DNA of 64,000 bases from Catonella sp963539695 (GTDB lineage: Bacteria; Bacillota; Clostridia; Lachnospirales; Lachnospiraceae): contig CAUTOC010000008.1 in assembly GCA_963539695.1 (NCBI GenBank), positions 3,831 to 67,830 on the forward strand, read 5' to 3'. Numbering within the stretch: the first letter of the stretch is position 1; every line of letters begins with the position of its first letter. The notes beneath the pieces are model-generated. The model was not told where the DNA came from. It saw only the letters and a list, made by a program, of their open reading frames with translations, and did not search any database. Shown piece by piece: positions 8,722-18,387 of the stretch. Position numbers and translations under genes: made by a program.

Positions 8722-9780
8722 TTACGGATTTTTTTGTGTACCGGAAGGCTTTTTCTCTTCAGTTTTTTTGTCGCCTTCAGTCTTTTTATCACCCTCGGTT
8801 TTCTTATCGCCCTCAGTCTTTTTATCGCCTTCGGTTTTCTTATCGCCCTCAGTCTTTTTATCGCCTTCGGTTTTCTTGTCGCCCTCGGTCTTTTTATCAC
8901 CCTCGGTTTTCTTGTCGCCCTCGGTCTTTTTATCACCTTCGGTTTTCTTATCGCCTTCAGGCTTCTTGTCTCCATCAGGTTTCTTTGGCGGTTCCGGTTT
9001 CTTAGGTTCATCACCTTCTGTAACTGTAAGAGAAAGATTGGTATTATTACGCGTATTAAAATTATTCTTAAACTTAACATCCACCTTATAATGTCCCGGC
9101 TTTAAGTCCTTAAATGCTTCAGGACTAACAGTTACCAATCCGTCTTCATCTATAGTGAAATACTTAGCAGGTATATCCTTACCGGCTACACTAAGTCCAA
9201 GTGCTGTTGCCTTACCAATTCCTTCACCCATATGTACTCTAAATCTTACAGGCTTTGGATGATCTTTATTAAACTTCAACTCTTTATTCTCAACCTTTGG
9301 AATTGTATTTCCTTTTAAGTAATCAGGGTTAATAACCGACTGAACATCTGAAGCAGGATATAAATTGCCTCCGATTGAGAGATAAGCTTTATTTCCTTTT
9401 ACAGATACAAAATCAACCTTTCCGCTTACGGTAGTTTCTTTTCCGTCTGCACCCTTAGTAGCTACTACAACTTCCTGTCCTATAAGACTATACGCCTGTG
9501 AATTTGCTATAGTGGCATTTAAGTTCTGCATCTGTTCAAGTGTAGAATAAGTTGCAAGCTGAGATATCCACTCGGTATTACTTTGTGGCTGTAAAGGATC
9601 CTGATTTTCCATTTGAGCACAAAGGAGCTTTAAGAAAGAATCTTTACCAAGCTTATTCAACTCATCCGCAGTTTTAATTTTTTTTATATTTTTCGTCTTA
9701 CTTATAACACCGTTTCTGACCTGTGCCTCAAGACCTTTGTCAGTTCTGGTAGAATTATAGTTTGTACTAAACTCTGACAT
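8722..9780 (-). CDS. flgD: Flagellar hook-capping protein FlgD with a long GDKKTE repeat tail
   Basis: 352 residues. Residues about 40-100 hold the FlgD signature (FLKLLCAQMENQDPLQP, then LATYSTLEQMQNLN), which caps the growing hook. Residues about 100-260 form the beta-rich region seen in FlgD proteins. The last ~85 residues are an unusual tail: a Pro/Lys linker, one GDKKPE, eleven GDKKTE units, then EKKPSGTQKNP. Ordinary FlgD proteins are about 140-230 residues and lack this. The tail is hydrophilic with alternating charge and probably disordered. It sits between fliK and the small flagellar gene, the usual place for flgD. Confidence 0.93.
   Translation of the reverse strand: MSEFSTNYNSTRTDKGLEAQVRNGVISKTKNIKKIKTADELNKLGKDSFLKLLCAQMENQDPLQPQSNTEWISQLATYSTLEQMQNLNATIANSQAYSLIGQEVVVATKGADGKETTVSGKVDFVSVKGNKAYLSIGGNLYPASDVQSVINPDYLKGNTIPKVENKELKFNKDHPKPVRFRVHMGEGIGKATALGLSVAGKDIPAKYFTIDEDGLVTVSPEAFKDLKPGHYKVDVKFKNNFNTRNNTNLSLTVTEGDEPKKPEPPKKPDGDKKPEGDKKTEGDKKTEGDKKTEGDKKTEGDKKTEGDKKTEGDKKTEGDKKTEGDKKTEGDKKTEGDKKTEEKKPSGTQKNP
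8757..8974 (-). repeat. In-frame 18-bp tandem repeat, 12 units, inside flgD
   Basis: Twelve 18-bp units encode GDKK(T/P)E. Codon use alternates between neighbouring units (AAG AAA and AAA AAG for the Lys pair), giving a 36-bp higher-order unit. All frames are open through the repeat, which makes false ORFs on both strands. Copy number is expected to vary by slippage in steps of 6 residues without a frameshift. Confidence 0.95.
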
Positions 9781-9797
9781 ATTTTACCTTTCTTAAA

Positions 9798-11279
9798 TTA
9801 TGCACCTAGATTTATATTGCTTCCTGTTCCATTGTCCGTATAAGATATAATTGCATCTTCCGACGACATAGAAAGCCCTTCTATTCCCTCTTCCGCCTCA
9901 AGGCTGAAATTTCTGTTTCTCTTATTATGCTTGCTTTCTTCACCGGAATTTCTTCCTCTGTCATCTCTTCCTATTCCATTTTCTGAAATCGCAACCGATA
10001 CACTTGCTACCTTGAGTCCCTGATTTTCAAAATTCAGTTTAAGTTCTGCCATTCTGCTCTCAAGTGCTATCTTAGCTTCGGATGATTCTACCCTAAATTC
10101 AGCCTGTAAAATTCCATGCTTAGAAGATACATTCACTGCAACTTTACCTAAAGTTTCAGGTGTAAGCATAAACTCAATACTTGTTTTATCCGGCGCATGC
10201 AGACCTTTTATTTGGTTTGTAACCTGTTCAAGTATCTCCTTTGCTGAAGTACCTTCCGGGAGTGAATTTGTATTTTCAAGCTTTTGAAGATTTTCCGCTA
10301 TGTTATCAAATAAATTATGTGCAGAAACTCCCGTAACTTCCGCAGAAATCTCCTTATTTTCTCCATGCGTATTGTGACTGCTCTGTTCAAAACCTGCCTG
10401 TGTGTTTGCAGAATCGGCATCACCTGCATTTGCCGTTAAAGGAACTATTACAACAGGATCTTTCACATCTTGTTCTATAGTCTCTTCAACATCCACTTCT
10501 TTCCTTGTTACAACCAGTTCTACTCTTTTCTGCTTTTCAAACATTTTTGCAAGGATTTCATTAAGACTTATTACTTCTTTTTTCTCAGAATCAGATAATT
10601 CTTCCCCTGCCCGCTTTTCATCTGTGACTCCTTCTGTCATTCCGGCAGTCATTTGCTCCACCTCATCAAAATGACTATTAATGATATCGGAAATAGCTCC
10701 TAAATCCTTAAAAGCTTCGTCATTAGTGAGGATAGCTGAAATATTATCAAGTCCGTTAATCTCAGTAACGAAACTCTTCCAGCTATTAATGTCCAGCAAA
10801 TTTTCAGATGTCAGGTTACTTTCGACTATAAAATCTTTAACAGTTGTTTCATCAGTTTCCGTTTTAGCAGAAATTCCTGCTATCATACTTGCCAGTATTG
10901 CCATTAAAGCTTTTGTCTTTTCATCCTGCGTTTCTTCGCCCGTTTCAGTCTCTTCCGTAAACAGCTTCTTTAAAGCATTTCTATCGGCTTTGTAATTGCC
11001 GTCTTTAACTTTATAGACTGCATCGCCTGCCTTGTCATTAGGCTTGTTCGCCGATTTATTATCGGTACTGCCGGCTAACATTTTGTCATTTCCCTTAAAT
11101 GACTTCTCTGATGTTATCTTATTGATTTTAGCTTCTTTAGAATCACTCTTAGTAAGCGAAGCTTTATTTTCTTTGTTAAGCACATCAGAAAATGACGCAT
11201 CAGACTTAATACCTTGCACCTTTGTTTTATGTGCCGCTGACGGTGAAACAGCATTCAGGTTAACCCGTGCTGTTGCCAT
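9798..11279 (-). CDS. fliK: Flagellar hook-length control protein FliK
   Basis: 493 residues. The first ~340 are low-complexity, polar and poorly conserved, as in FliK rulers. The C-terminal Flg_hook domain (about 360-440) has the typical LTPETLGKVAVNVSSKHGILQAEFRVES segment followed by LNFENQGLKVASVSV. FliK measures hook length and switches the export gate FlhB to filament substrates. It is placed between motE/ylxF and flgD, the normal order. Start ATG 9-10 nt after GGAGGGAG. A second Flg_hook protein is encoded at 55195-57087. Confidence 0.93.
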   Translation of the reverse strand: MATARVNLNAVSPSAAHKTKVQGIKSDASFSDVLNKENKASLTKSDSKEAKINKITSEKSFKGNDKMLAGSTDNKSANKPNDKAGDAVYKVKDGNYKADRNALKKLFTEETETGEETQDEKTKALMAILASMIAGISAKTETDETTVKDFIVESNLTSENLLDINSWKSFVTEINGLDNISAILTNDEAFKDLGAISDIINSHFDEVEQMTAGMTEGVTDEKRAGEELSDSEKKEVISLNEILAKMFEKQKRVELVVTRKEVDVEETIEQDVKDPVVIVPLTANAGDADSANTQAGFEQSSHNTHGENKEISAEVTGVSAHNLFDNIAENLQKLENTNSLPEGTSAKEILEQVTNQIKGLHAPDKTSIEFMLTPETLGKVAVNVSSKHGILQAEFRVESSEAKIALESRMAELKLNFENQGLKVASVSVAISENGIGRDDRGRNSGEESKHNKRNRNFSLEAEEGIEGLSMSSEDAIISYTDNGTGSNINLGA

Positions 11280-11363
11280 AAAAAATCTCCCTCCTATCCT
11301 TAATTTTGTAGGTGCAAATACACCTCATATATATTATCGGATAACAGGGAGAAAAACTTAACC

Positions 11364-12194
11364 TTATTTTTTCTGCATTATTGAAATTTTTTTCGTTACT
11401 TTTGCTGCCATATTTGAATCCATCTTAGCAAGAATTGCTCCCGCCTCCTTAGTTTTCATATGCAAAAGAATATTTGAAACTAAGTCAAGGTCACCGCCCA
11501 TTCCATTCAAAATCCTAGCAGCCTCCTCAGGCTTCATGCTCTTATACATTTCCGCCTGTTCTATTAATTTTCTTTCAATTTCCTGCTGCTCTACTACTTG
11601 CCTATAAATCTCAGCGGCATTGTCAGGTGAAATTGATTCATAATACTTTTTATATTCTTCAATATCCGGAGCTTTATCATTAAATACTACTTCTTTGTCA
11701 AACTTATCTTTCTCAGCTTGGAACTGGAGTTGGTTTTCTTCAAAAGTTTTAAGCCTTGCCACCTCCGCTTCAAGCTGTGCCAAATAATTAGCATCTCCCT
11801 TACGACTTCCGTTAACCGACGCAATCTGTGCTTCAAGCTCCTTTATTCTTTCCATAGCTTCAGGAAGATTCTTATATGGGTAATTATTTTCCTCTGCCGC
11901 CTGCTCATCAGGTATATCCGGCAAAATCTCATTTATTCCCGGTATATCTTTAAGTATAGGTCTAAGCACCGTAGAACCAAAACCACCCACATCATACTTG
12001 ATAAGAAAAGCAAATATTGCAAGCCATATTGCAACAATGAAGAGAACAATCATAATCGTAAGTATCCTGCTTACTATGCCTTCCTTCTCTTCGTTCTTTT
12101 CGCCCTTTTTCTTGTTTTTCTTACCTTTTTTCCCCTCAGGCTGATCGGCATCTACTGTATCATCCATTTTGTCTAAATCATCCATTTCATCCAT
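11364..12194 (-). CDS. MotE/YlxF-like flagellar membrane protein
   Basis: 276 residues. A very acidic then Lys-rich cytoplasmic N-terminus (1-40) precedes one transmembrane helix at about 45-67. A coiled-coil follows (about 110-190), and the end has the MgtE-N-like helical motif (MKPEEAARILNGM, GAILAKMDSNMAAKVTKKI). This architecture and the place between fliJ and fliK match YlxF of Bacillus and MotE-type stator chaperones. It probably works in the periplasm-equivalent space at the flagellar base. The start lies 1 nt after the fliJ stop, so expression is coupled. Confidence 0.78.
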   Translation of the reverse strand: MDEMDDLDKMDDTVDADQPEGKKGKKNKKKGEKNEEKEGIVSRILTIMIVLFIVAIWLAIFAFLIKYDVGGFGSTVLRPILKDIPGINEILPDIPDEQAAEENNYPYKNLPEAMERIKELEAQIASVNGSRKGDANYLAQLEAEVARLKTFEENQLQFQAEKDKFDKEVVFNDKAPDIEEYKKYYESISPDNAAEIYRQVVEQQEIERKLIEQAEMYKSMKPEEAARILNGMGGDLDLVSNILLHMKTKEAGAILAKMDSNMAAKVTKKISIMQKK

Positions 12195-12195
12195 G

Positions 12196-12663
12196 TCAGC
12201 CCTCTACCTCCTCTTTCTCACTCTTATTAATTCCATATTTATAAGCCACCAGTTCATCAACCATAGCAGCCTCTTCCGCATCCATTTCCTTCAAAAATCT
12301 GTTAAAGGCTTTTTCTCTAAGTTTCTCCTGAATTTTTCTTTCTTTCATAGCCTCACTCATCTTGTCCTGTTCAACAGCAACCTTTCCTTCAGCCTTTTTA
12401 ACTTCAATTTTTTGAAGTCCAATGAAATAATCCATGCTTTCAAACGCTGCCGCTCCCATTTTTATTGCTTGAATATTTAATTTATTCCTGTAAGATTCTC
12501 TCAAAGCCTCTTCATAATTTTTCTTTCTTGTATATAGGCTTTCAAGCTTGTCTTCCTCATCATTCAGGCTTATTCTTGCCATAGCTAAAGTCATCTTCTG
12601 CTGATCTTCAAGCTTACATTTTAATTCAAGAATATTTTGCATCCTATACTTAAATCTCGCCAT
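12196..12663 (-). CDS. fliJ: Flagellar export protein FliJ
   Basis: 155 residues, almost entirely one long charged antiparallel coiled-coil starting FKYRMQNILELK, the FliJ pattern. FliJ sits in the centre of the FliI ATPase hexamer and links it to the FlhA export gate. Family sequence conservation is low, so the call leans on length, coiled-coil character and its position directly after fliI. The gap to the fliI stop is 50 nt. Confidence 0.9.
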   Translation of the reverse strand: MARFKYRMQNILELKCKLEDQQKMTLAMARISLNDEEDKLESLYTRKKNYEEALRESYRNKLNIQAIKMGAAAFESMDYFIGLQKIEVKKAEGKVAVEQDKMSEAMKERKIQEKLREKAFNRFLKEMDAEEAAMVDELVAYKYGINKSEKEEVEG

Positions 12664-12713
12664 TTTTCACCTTATCATAAAATAATATCCAAATTTAAGC
12701 TTACTAATACATT

Positions 12714-14036
12714 TTACTCTGTCTCTGTCTCTGCAAATATCGTCCTTAAACCGTCAATCTCATCGCCAAGCAAAAATTTTTCCTCCGTATTCTGCATTAA
12801 AAAAGAGTTTACTTCTCTTATCTTGCTTATTGCAAAATCAATGTCTGAATTTGTGCCTGCCTTGTACGCACCTATATTTATGAGATCTTCCGCCCCTGCG
12901 TATGTAGCCAGTACATTTTTCATTATACCTGCAAGTTTTTTATGTTCATCTGTAACTATATATGACATACATCTTGATATACTCTGAAGTACATCTATAG
13001 CAGGATAATGATTCTTTTGTGCCAGTGTTCTTGAAAGAATGAAATGTCCGTCAAGTATACCTCTTGCAGTATCGGCTATAGGCTCATTCATATCATCTCC
13101 ATCTACAAGCACTGTATACAATCCCGTAATAGAGCCTCTCTTACCGTTTCCGGCTCTTTCAAGGAGCCTCGGCATTTCGGAATATACGCTCGGAGGATAA
13201 CCTCTTGTTACAGGCGGTTCACCGCTGGCAAGTCCTATTTCACGCTGTGCCATAGAAAAACGCGTAAGCGAATCCATCATCAAAAGTACATCTTCACCCT
13301 TATCTCTAAAGTATTCAGCTATGGCTGTAGCTGTCTTAGCCGCCTTTTTTCTTATAAGAGCCGGTTGGTCGGAAGTTGCAACCACTACAACCGAGCGTTT
13401 CATTCCTTCCTCACCTAAATCTCGTTCTATAAATTCCCTTACTTCCCTGCCACGCTCTCCAATTAGTGCAATTACATTTATATCCGCTTTAGTATTTCTC
13501 GCAAACATTCCCATAAGCGTACTTTTGCCTACGCCTGAACCTGCAAAAATACCAACTCTTTGTCCTTTACCTATTGTCAAAAGAGAATCTACCGCTTTAA
13601 CTCCAAGTGGAAGAATTTCTTCTATCATCTGCCTTGATAAAGGATCAGGCGGTATAGCTTCTACAGAATAACTTGACTCTTTCTCAAAAGTAACTGTTCT
13701 GTCAATAGGTTTCCCTAATCCATCTACAGCCAGTCCCAACATTTCATATCCTACATCAACATGAAAGGGAGCTCCTGTGCTTTCAACAAGGCTCCCTACT
13801 CCAACCCCCTCTACATCACCATAGGGCATCAGCAGAATACGATTATCTCTAAATCCGACTACTTCTGCGTAGGTTCCCTTGTTTCTTTTACTATTAGAAT
13901 AAATTATACACAAATCATTTATATTGGCACTCGGTCCAAGTGATTCAATAGTAAGTCCTATCAGCTTGGTTACTTTGCCGTATTTTTTCTCTAAAGGCTG
14001 CTCTAAAAGGGAATAATACTTATTTATGTCTAACAA
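12714..14036 (-). CDS. fliI: Flagellum-specific ATP synthase FliI
   Basis: 440 residues, full length. The Walker A GSGVGKST is at residues 166-173, Walker B is VLLMMDSLTRF near 245, and GYPPSVYSEMPRLLERAG is the conserved segment of F1-type ATPases. It powers or aids unfolding and delivery of substrates to the type III export gate. It is flanked by fliH and fliJ, the standard trio. Confidence 0.97.
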   Translation of the reverse strand: MLDINKYYSLLEQPLEKKYGKVTKLIGLTIESLGPSANINDLCIIYSNSKRNKGTYAEVVGFRDNRILLMPYGDVEGVGVGSLVESTGAPFHVDVGYEMLGLAVDGLGKPIDRTVTFEKESSYSVEAIPPDPLSRQMIEEILPLGVKAVDSLLTIGKGQRVGIFAGSGVGKSTLMGMFARNTKADINVIALIGERGREVREFIERDLGEEGMKRSVVVVATSDQPALIRKKAAKTATAIAEYFRDKGEDVLLMMDSLTRFSMAQREIGLASGEPPVTRGYPPSVYSEMPRLLERAGNGKRGSITGLYTVLVDGDDMNEPIADTARGILDGHFILSRTLAQKNHYPAIDVLQSISRCMSYIVTDEHKKLAGIMKNVLATYAGAEDLINIGAYKAGTNSDIDFAISKIREVNSFLMQNTEEKFLLGDEIDGLRTIFAETETE

Positions 14037-14060
14037 TACTATTGCCCTCCCATCATTTAA

Positions 14061-14882
14061 TTAATCCCATTTCTTATTTCCTGCCAAAAGCCTTATAGAA
14101 TTTATAAGGGTAGTAAGTCTTGTATCAAGTCCCGTATCTATAACACAGGAATCAGTTTCTATTTTGCAGCTGTTAAGAGGCAGGACATGATCCGCAATTA
14201 TCTCTATGCTCACATGATCGCCTACAATCTCTCTAATATAGCCTTCTCTTGAGTTTACATAGTCAAACTGTTCCTTAGGTACATGAATTATGTATGACCT
14301 GCTGGTTTCAGCATTACTTACGGCCGATACCAACATGTTATATATTACGGCTTCGTACTCATTTGCAACTATTCCTGTAAGCCTCTCAACATAGTCAATT
14401 ACAAGACCTGCAAATAACGGCTCCAGTCTTTCGGTTTCAAGCTGATATTCCTCTCTAAGTCTTGCTTTTTCAGCCTCAAGTTCCTTAAACTTAATATCAA
14501 ATTCAGCCTCGGCTTTTTCATATCCTTCTCTATAACCTGCCTCTGTCGCCACTTCTCTAAGACTTTTCTCTTTTATCTTAGCCTCTTTTATAGCCTGATT
14601 CATCAGTTGTTTCTTCATTTCCTCAGCTTCTAAAAGAATTTCGTCGGCACGCCTCCTAGCCTCTTCTTCTATTTCCTCGGGCGTAAGCTTTGGAGGTTCT
14701 TCTATGGCAAGTTCTGGAACTATATCTCCCAAAAGTTCCATTCTTTCCGCCTCTTCTTTTGCAGCTTTTTCCTCCTGTGCCTTAATTAGCGAAGAAAAAT
14801 AAGAATCTGCCCTGGAATTGGAATCTATTACAAAACCGTCAGCCTCATCTCTTGCCCTTGAATATTTTATAATATTAGACAA
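14061..14882 (-). CDS. fliH: Flagellar assembly protein FliH
   Basis: 273 residues. The N-terminal half is a Glu/Lys/Ala-rich coiled-coil (about 30-150), and the C-terminal part (about 160-260) resembles the peripheral-stalk domain shared by FliH and the V/F-ATPase E/delta subunits. FliH binds FliI as a dimer and holds it at the C-ring. It overlaps the fliG end by 8 nt, indicating translational coupling. Confidence 0.92.
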   Translation of the reverse strand: MSNIIKYSRARDEADGFVIDSNSRADSYFSSLIKAQEEKAAKEEAERMELLGDIVPELAIEEPPKLTPEEIEEEARRRADEILLEAEEMKKQLMNQAIKEAKIKEKSLREVATEAGYREGYEKAEAEFDIKFKELEAEKARLREEYQLETERLEPLFAGLVIDYVERLTGIVANEYEAVIYNMLVSAVSNAETSRSYIIHVPKEQFDYVNSREGYIREIVGDHVSIEIIADHVLPLNSCKIETDSCVIDTGLDTRLTTLINSIRLLAGNKKWD

Positions 14883-15894
14883 TTATCTCGTCTCCTCCAC
14901 CTCGTGAAATAATAATTTCTCCTGAATCTTCAAGCTTTCTAATAATATTAACAATCTTTTGCTGTGCCTCTTCAACATCCTTAACACGCACAGGTCCCAT
15001 AAATTCCATTTCTTCTTTTATCATAGCTGCAAGACGCTTTGAAAGGTTCGTAAATATAGCTGTCTGAACCTCTTCGCTGACATTCTTGAGAGAAATGGAA
15101 AGATCATTATTGTCTACATCACGAAGTACACGCTGTATGGACTTATTGTCAAGCAACAGAATATCCTCAAATACGAACATCTTCCTACGAATCTGATCTG
15201 CAAGTTCAGGCTCTTCTATTTCAAGAGTTTCCATAATATGTTTTTCTGTACCACGGTCTACAGTATTAAGAATTTCTACAATGCTGTCTACGCCGCCGAC
15301 AATAGTATAATCTTGGTTCACTAAAGAAGTCAGTTTCTTTTCAAGCACATCTTCCACTTCCTTTATAACATCAGGTGAAGTCCTATCCATTGTAGCTATA
15401 CGCCTTGCAACATCAGGCTGCTTTTCGGGTGCTAACGATGACACCACCGCAGCTGCCTGTGAAGTAGGCAAATATGATAATATAAGTGCAATAGTCTGAG
15501 GATGCTCATCCTGTATAAAGCTAAGTAACTGTGAAGCATCCGCTTTACGCACAAACTCAAACGGTCTTACCTGTAAGCTTGCCGTCAGCTTACCAATAAC
15601 ACTCTGAGCCTTTTCTGCACCGAGAGCTTTCTCCAAAAGATCTCTTGCATAGCCTATACCGCCCTCCGAGATATATTGCTGGGCAAGACAGATTTCGTAA
15701 AATTCATCTAAAACAGCATCTTTTATTTCCGGAGAAACACTCCTTGTGTTTGCAATTTCAAGGGTAAGTTCTTCTATCTCATCATCTTTTAGATACTTAA
15801 ATACCGATGATGACTTCTCCGGACCGAGTGCAATCATAAGTATTGCACCTTTTTCAATTCCATTATATTCAGCATAAGTCTTACCAGACATCAT
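14875..15894 (-). CDS. fliG: Flagellar motor switch protein FliG
   Basis: 339 residues from the first of two adjacent ATGs; a GGGGGT site lies inside the end of fliF, and the gene begins right at the fliF stop. The middle domain has the HPQT motif (DEHPQTIALILSYL) and the C-terminal domain carries the charged torque helix region (FEDILLLDNKSIQRVLRDVD). FliG joins the MS-ring protein FliF to the C-ring and contacts the stator. The gene looks intact even though the upstream fliF is frameshifted. Confidence 0.96.
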   Translation of the reverse strand: MMSGKTYAEYNGIEKGAILMIALGPEKSSSVFKYLKDDEIEELTLEIANTRSVSPEIKDAVLDEFYEICLAQQYISEGGIGYARDLLEKALGAEKAQSVIGKLTASLQVRPFEFVRKADASQLLSFIQDEHPQTIALILSYLPTSQAAAVVSSLAPEKQPDVARRIATMDRTSPDVIKEVEDVLEKKLTSLVNQDYTIVGGVDSIVEILNTVDRGTEKHIMETLEIEEPELADQIRRKMFVFEDILLLDNKSIQRVLRDVDNNDLSISLKNVSEEVQTAIFTNLSKRLAAMIKEEMEFMGPVRVKDVEEAQQKIVNIIRKLEDSGEIIISRGGGDEIIV

Positions 15895-17501
15895 TTACCC
15901 CCATTCATCACTCAACCAGTTACGCAAGAGTTGTGCTGTAGCCTCAGGATTTTCATCAACAAATTTCTCTATCATCTTTCTGGTCTCAGACTTATCCGAG
16001 AACTCAATATCATCAAGTGACTGATTTTCCTTAGTTGTAGCAAGTAGCTGTTCAACCGAAAGTTCAGGCTCAAGTTCAATAACTTCAACCGGAGCAAGCC
16101 CTCTAAATACTACAAATATAAGAAGTGCAACTATCAGTACCGCAAGCACCAACATAAGGATATTGGTAAATGTGAAGAAACTGCTTCCTTCATCCGGCTG
16201 GAATATAGGTACCTGCCATGCCAAAATCTGAATATTAGCTTCCGGTACTCCTGTAGCCCTTGATACAAGGGTAATTACATTTGCAGGAACAGTGAGTTCC
16301 GTAGCTGTCTGATTTGCAAACATAAACTCATCAAATGTAGTTCCTTCAAGCCTGCCGTTTTTCTTCATCTCCGCTTCATTATAGCTTGTATAAGAGATAA
16401 GGGTTATTGCTATTGAAGAATCATTAGGCTTAATCGCCCCCATGGCAGCCTCTGTATTGGTTACCTTCTTATTTGGCACATAATCATTTTCTTTTATAGA
16501 TACATTACCCTGATTACCTGTTCCTGACTGCACCATATAGTCGGTCTCACTGTTGGAATCCGTTCCGGGGATTCCTCCATTGCCATTGGTATTTTGGGCT
16601 TCATAGCTGTAATCATGTGACTTTAACCCCTGCTCAGCACCTTCCGGAGGAGTATATTCCGTATATACTGAACTGATTTTATTCATATCAAATATGAAAT
16701 TAGCTGCTACCTTTGCATCATCATAGGCAGGAAGACCTACAAGTAATTTGTATATTTCTTCCTTCTTAACTCCGGTAACATTTTTTTCATAATCACTTAT
16801 TGAATTAATTCCGCCGCTGAAAATATCATTATCTGCACCGTTAAACAAAAGATTACCATTTTGATCCGCAATAGTAATTGCCTTTGTACTGTCATTACCT
16901 ACTGCACCTGCCAAAATATTTGCTATGGTTTTTGCATTATCCTGTTTAAAATTACTTGTTACAGTTAAAATTACACTAACCGATGTATCCTTTCTGCAAA
17001 AAGAGTATTCCCCGTGGTAGGAGAACTTATCGACACAACTGCATTATCAATATTATCCATATTAAGCAATACCTGTCTTAGCCAGTCCTGCTTATACATA
17101 GTAGCTTTAAGCTTTTTCTCACTTTCAGTGGTCGAAAATCCGTTATCAAAAAGTTGATCAATCGACATTCCAATCGAAGGAATATCATTTTTAGCAAGTA
17201 CCAGCAAAGCATTTGAATAGTCTTTTTGATCTACTGATATAGTAGTTGCATCAGAAGATACTTCATAAGAAATCCCATTATCATCCAATAAATCCCTTAT
17301 CTTAGCTGTATCTGCTGTCTTCTCAGACTTAACCAATGTTGTCATTACCGGTCTTGTGACAAAATAAGACACCAAAATAATTGCAAGAAAAACTCCCGCT
17401 CCAACAGCAAGCATAAGTATTCTCTGCATCAGTGTATATTTCTTCCAAAATTCCAAAAGACGGGCAGGAATCTTTCTCAATCGTTCTAAAAGCATATTCA
17501 T
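15895..17501 (-). pseudogene. fliF: Flagellar MS-ring protein FliF, split by a one-base frameshift
   Basis: Two reading frames together make one FliF of about 535 residues. The 5' part (17501-16971) has the N-terminal transmembrane helix (about 27-50) and the ring-building domains up to NTLFAER, then runs out of frame and stops after a few residues. The 3' part is in frame from about 16990 down to 15895 and continues the same family sequence (TSVSVILTVTS, then NILAGAVGN), with the second transmembrane helix and the acidic FliG-binding tail. The shift maps to the AAA run at 16993-16991: one added A would restore the frame. No typical slippery heptamer is present. All other genes in the operon are intact, so sequencing error, recent mutation or phase variation are all possible. 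The gene starts 34 nt after fliE. Confidence 0.9.
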
Positions 17502-17535
17502 CTACAATTTTCTCCTCAGCAGTATTAAAGTAAAA

Positions 17536-17862
17536 TTAGAACTGCAGATTCATTATTTCCCTATAAGCACCCATTACAGCATTTCTTATCGCTACTGTAT
17601 ACTGAAGGGATAGGTTCGCTTTTCTTTGCGCCACCATAAGATCCGCTATATTATCAGAGTTTCCAAGTGCAAACTTCATTTCTTCCTGTTCCGCTGCATT
17701 AGTGAGGTCATTTGTCTGCTTCACCATGTCAAGGGCAGACTTAAATATGCTTTCAAATCCTTCACCGCTATTTCCTTGAACTACACCTGCTTGTGAATTT
17801 TTTGTATTTATACCATTAATACTTTTAAGTGGAACTAAACTACCTATCGCAGCAATATCCAT
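17536..17862 (-). CDS. fliE: Flagellar hook-basal body complex protein FliE
   Basis: 108 residues from the ATG at 17862, which has GGAG 9 nt upstream; a longer TTG start is less likely. The C-terminal half (FALGNSDNIADLMVAQRKANLSLQYTV then MGAYREIMNLQF) is the FliE signature. FliE forms the junction between the MS-ring and the rod. It is in the standard flgC-fliE-fliF order. Confidence 0.93.
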   Translation of the reverse strand: MDIAAIGSLVPLKSINGINTKNSQAGVVQGNSGEGFESIFKSALDMVKQTNDLTNAAEQEEMKFALGNSDNIADLMVAQRKANLSLQYTVAIRNAVMGAYREIMNLQF

Positions 17863-17911
17863 TATTCTCATCTCCAAAATAATTTTTTTGTATTTTCAGT
17901 CTAAGTAATCT

Positions 17912-18355
17912 TTATTGAGCTCCGCCCATTTCCAATGCCTTCATTATCATGCTTTTAGTTGCATTAAATGCCGTTACATTTGCTTCATAAGACCTTGTTG
18001 CATCTATCATATCCGTCATTTCCTGGACAGTATTAACATTAGGATAAGTTACATATCCCTCTTCATTTGCATCCGGATGTGAAGGATCGTATACAAGTCT
18101 TACAGGACTTTTAGTGTCAGAGTAAATACCTGTAACCTTTACTCCGTTTCCCACACGCCCTGCCGTTCTTAAAAGTATTTGTGAAAAGCCCGTTACATCT
18201 TTTTCTGCAAATACTACATTTTTTCTTCTGTATACCTGACCGTTCTCATCTCTTGTAGTATTTATGTTTGCAATATTCTGTGCAATTACATCCGTTCTAA
18301 GTTGCTGTGCCGTCATACCTGTAGCACTTACATCCATTGCTCCAAAAACCGACAT
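17912..18355 (-). CDS. flgC: Flagellar basal-body rod protein FlgC
   Basis: 147 residues. The N-terminal rod motif (MTAQQLRTDVIAQNIANINTT) and the C-terminal D0 helix (MTDMIDATRSYEANVTAFNATKSM) are both complete. FlgC is a proximal rod subunit. It starts 32 nt after flgB. Confidence 0.96.
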   Translation of the reverse strand: MSVFGAMDVSATGMTAQQLRTDVIAQNIANINTTRDENGQVYRRKNVVFAEKDVTGFSQILLRTAGRVGNGVKVTGIYSDTKSPVRLVYDPSHPDANEEGYVTYPNVNTVQEMTDMIDATRSYEANVTAFNATKSMIMKALEMGGAQ

Positions 18356-18387
18356 TTTATTTACCCCTCTCTTTTATAATATTTTAA

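Noticed and set aside
8757..8974. Tandem repeats that might suggest a CRISPR array
   Set aside because: The units are directly joined, in-frame and without spacers, and no cas genes are present.
8712..9105. Several open frames on both strands across the flgD repeat region
   Set aside because: The 18-bp repeat has no stop in any frame, so these are by-products of low complexity; only the flgD frame has flagellar sequence before the repeat.
16971..17040. Programmed frameshifting in fliF
   Set aside because: No A-rich slippery heptamer, no following pseudoknot evident and no precedent in this family; a simple indel explains it better.
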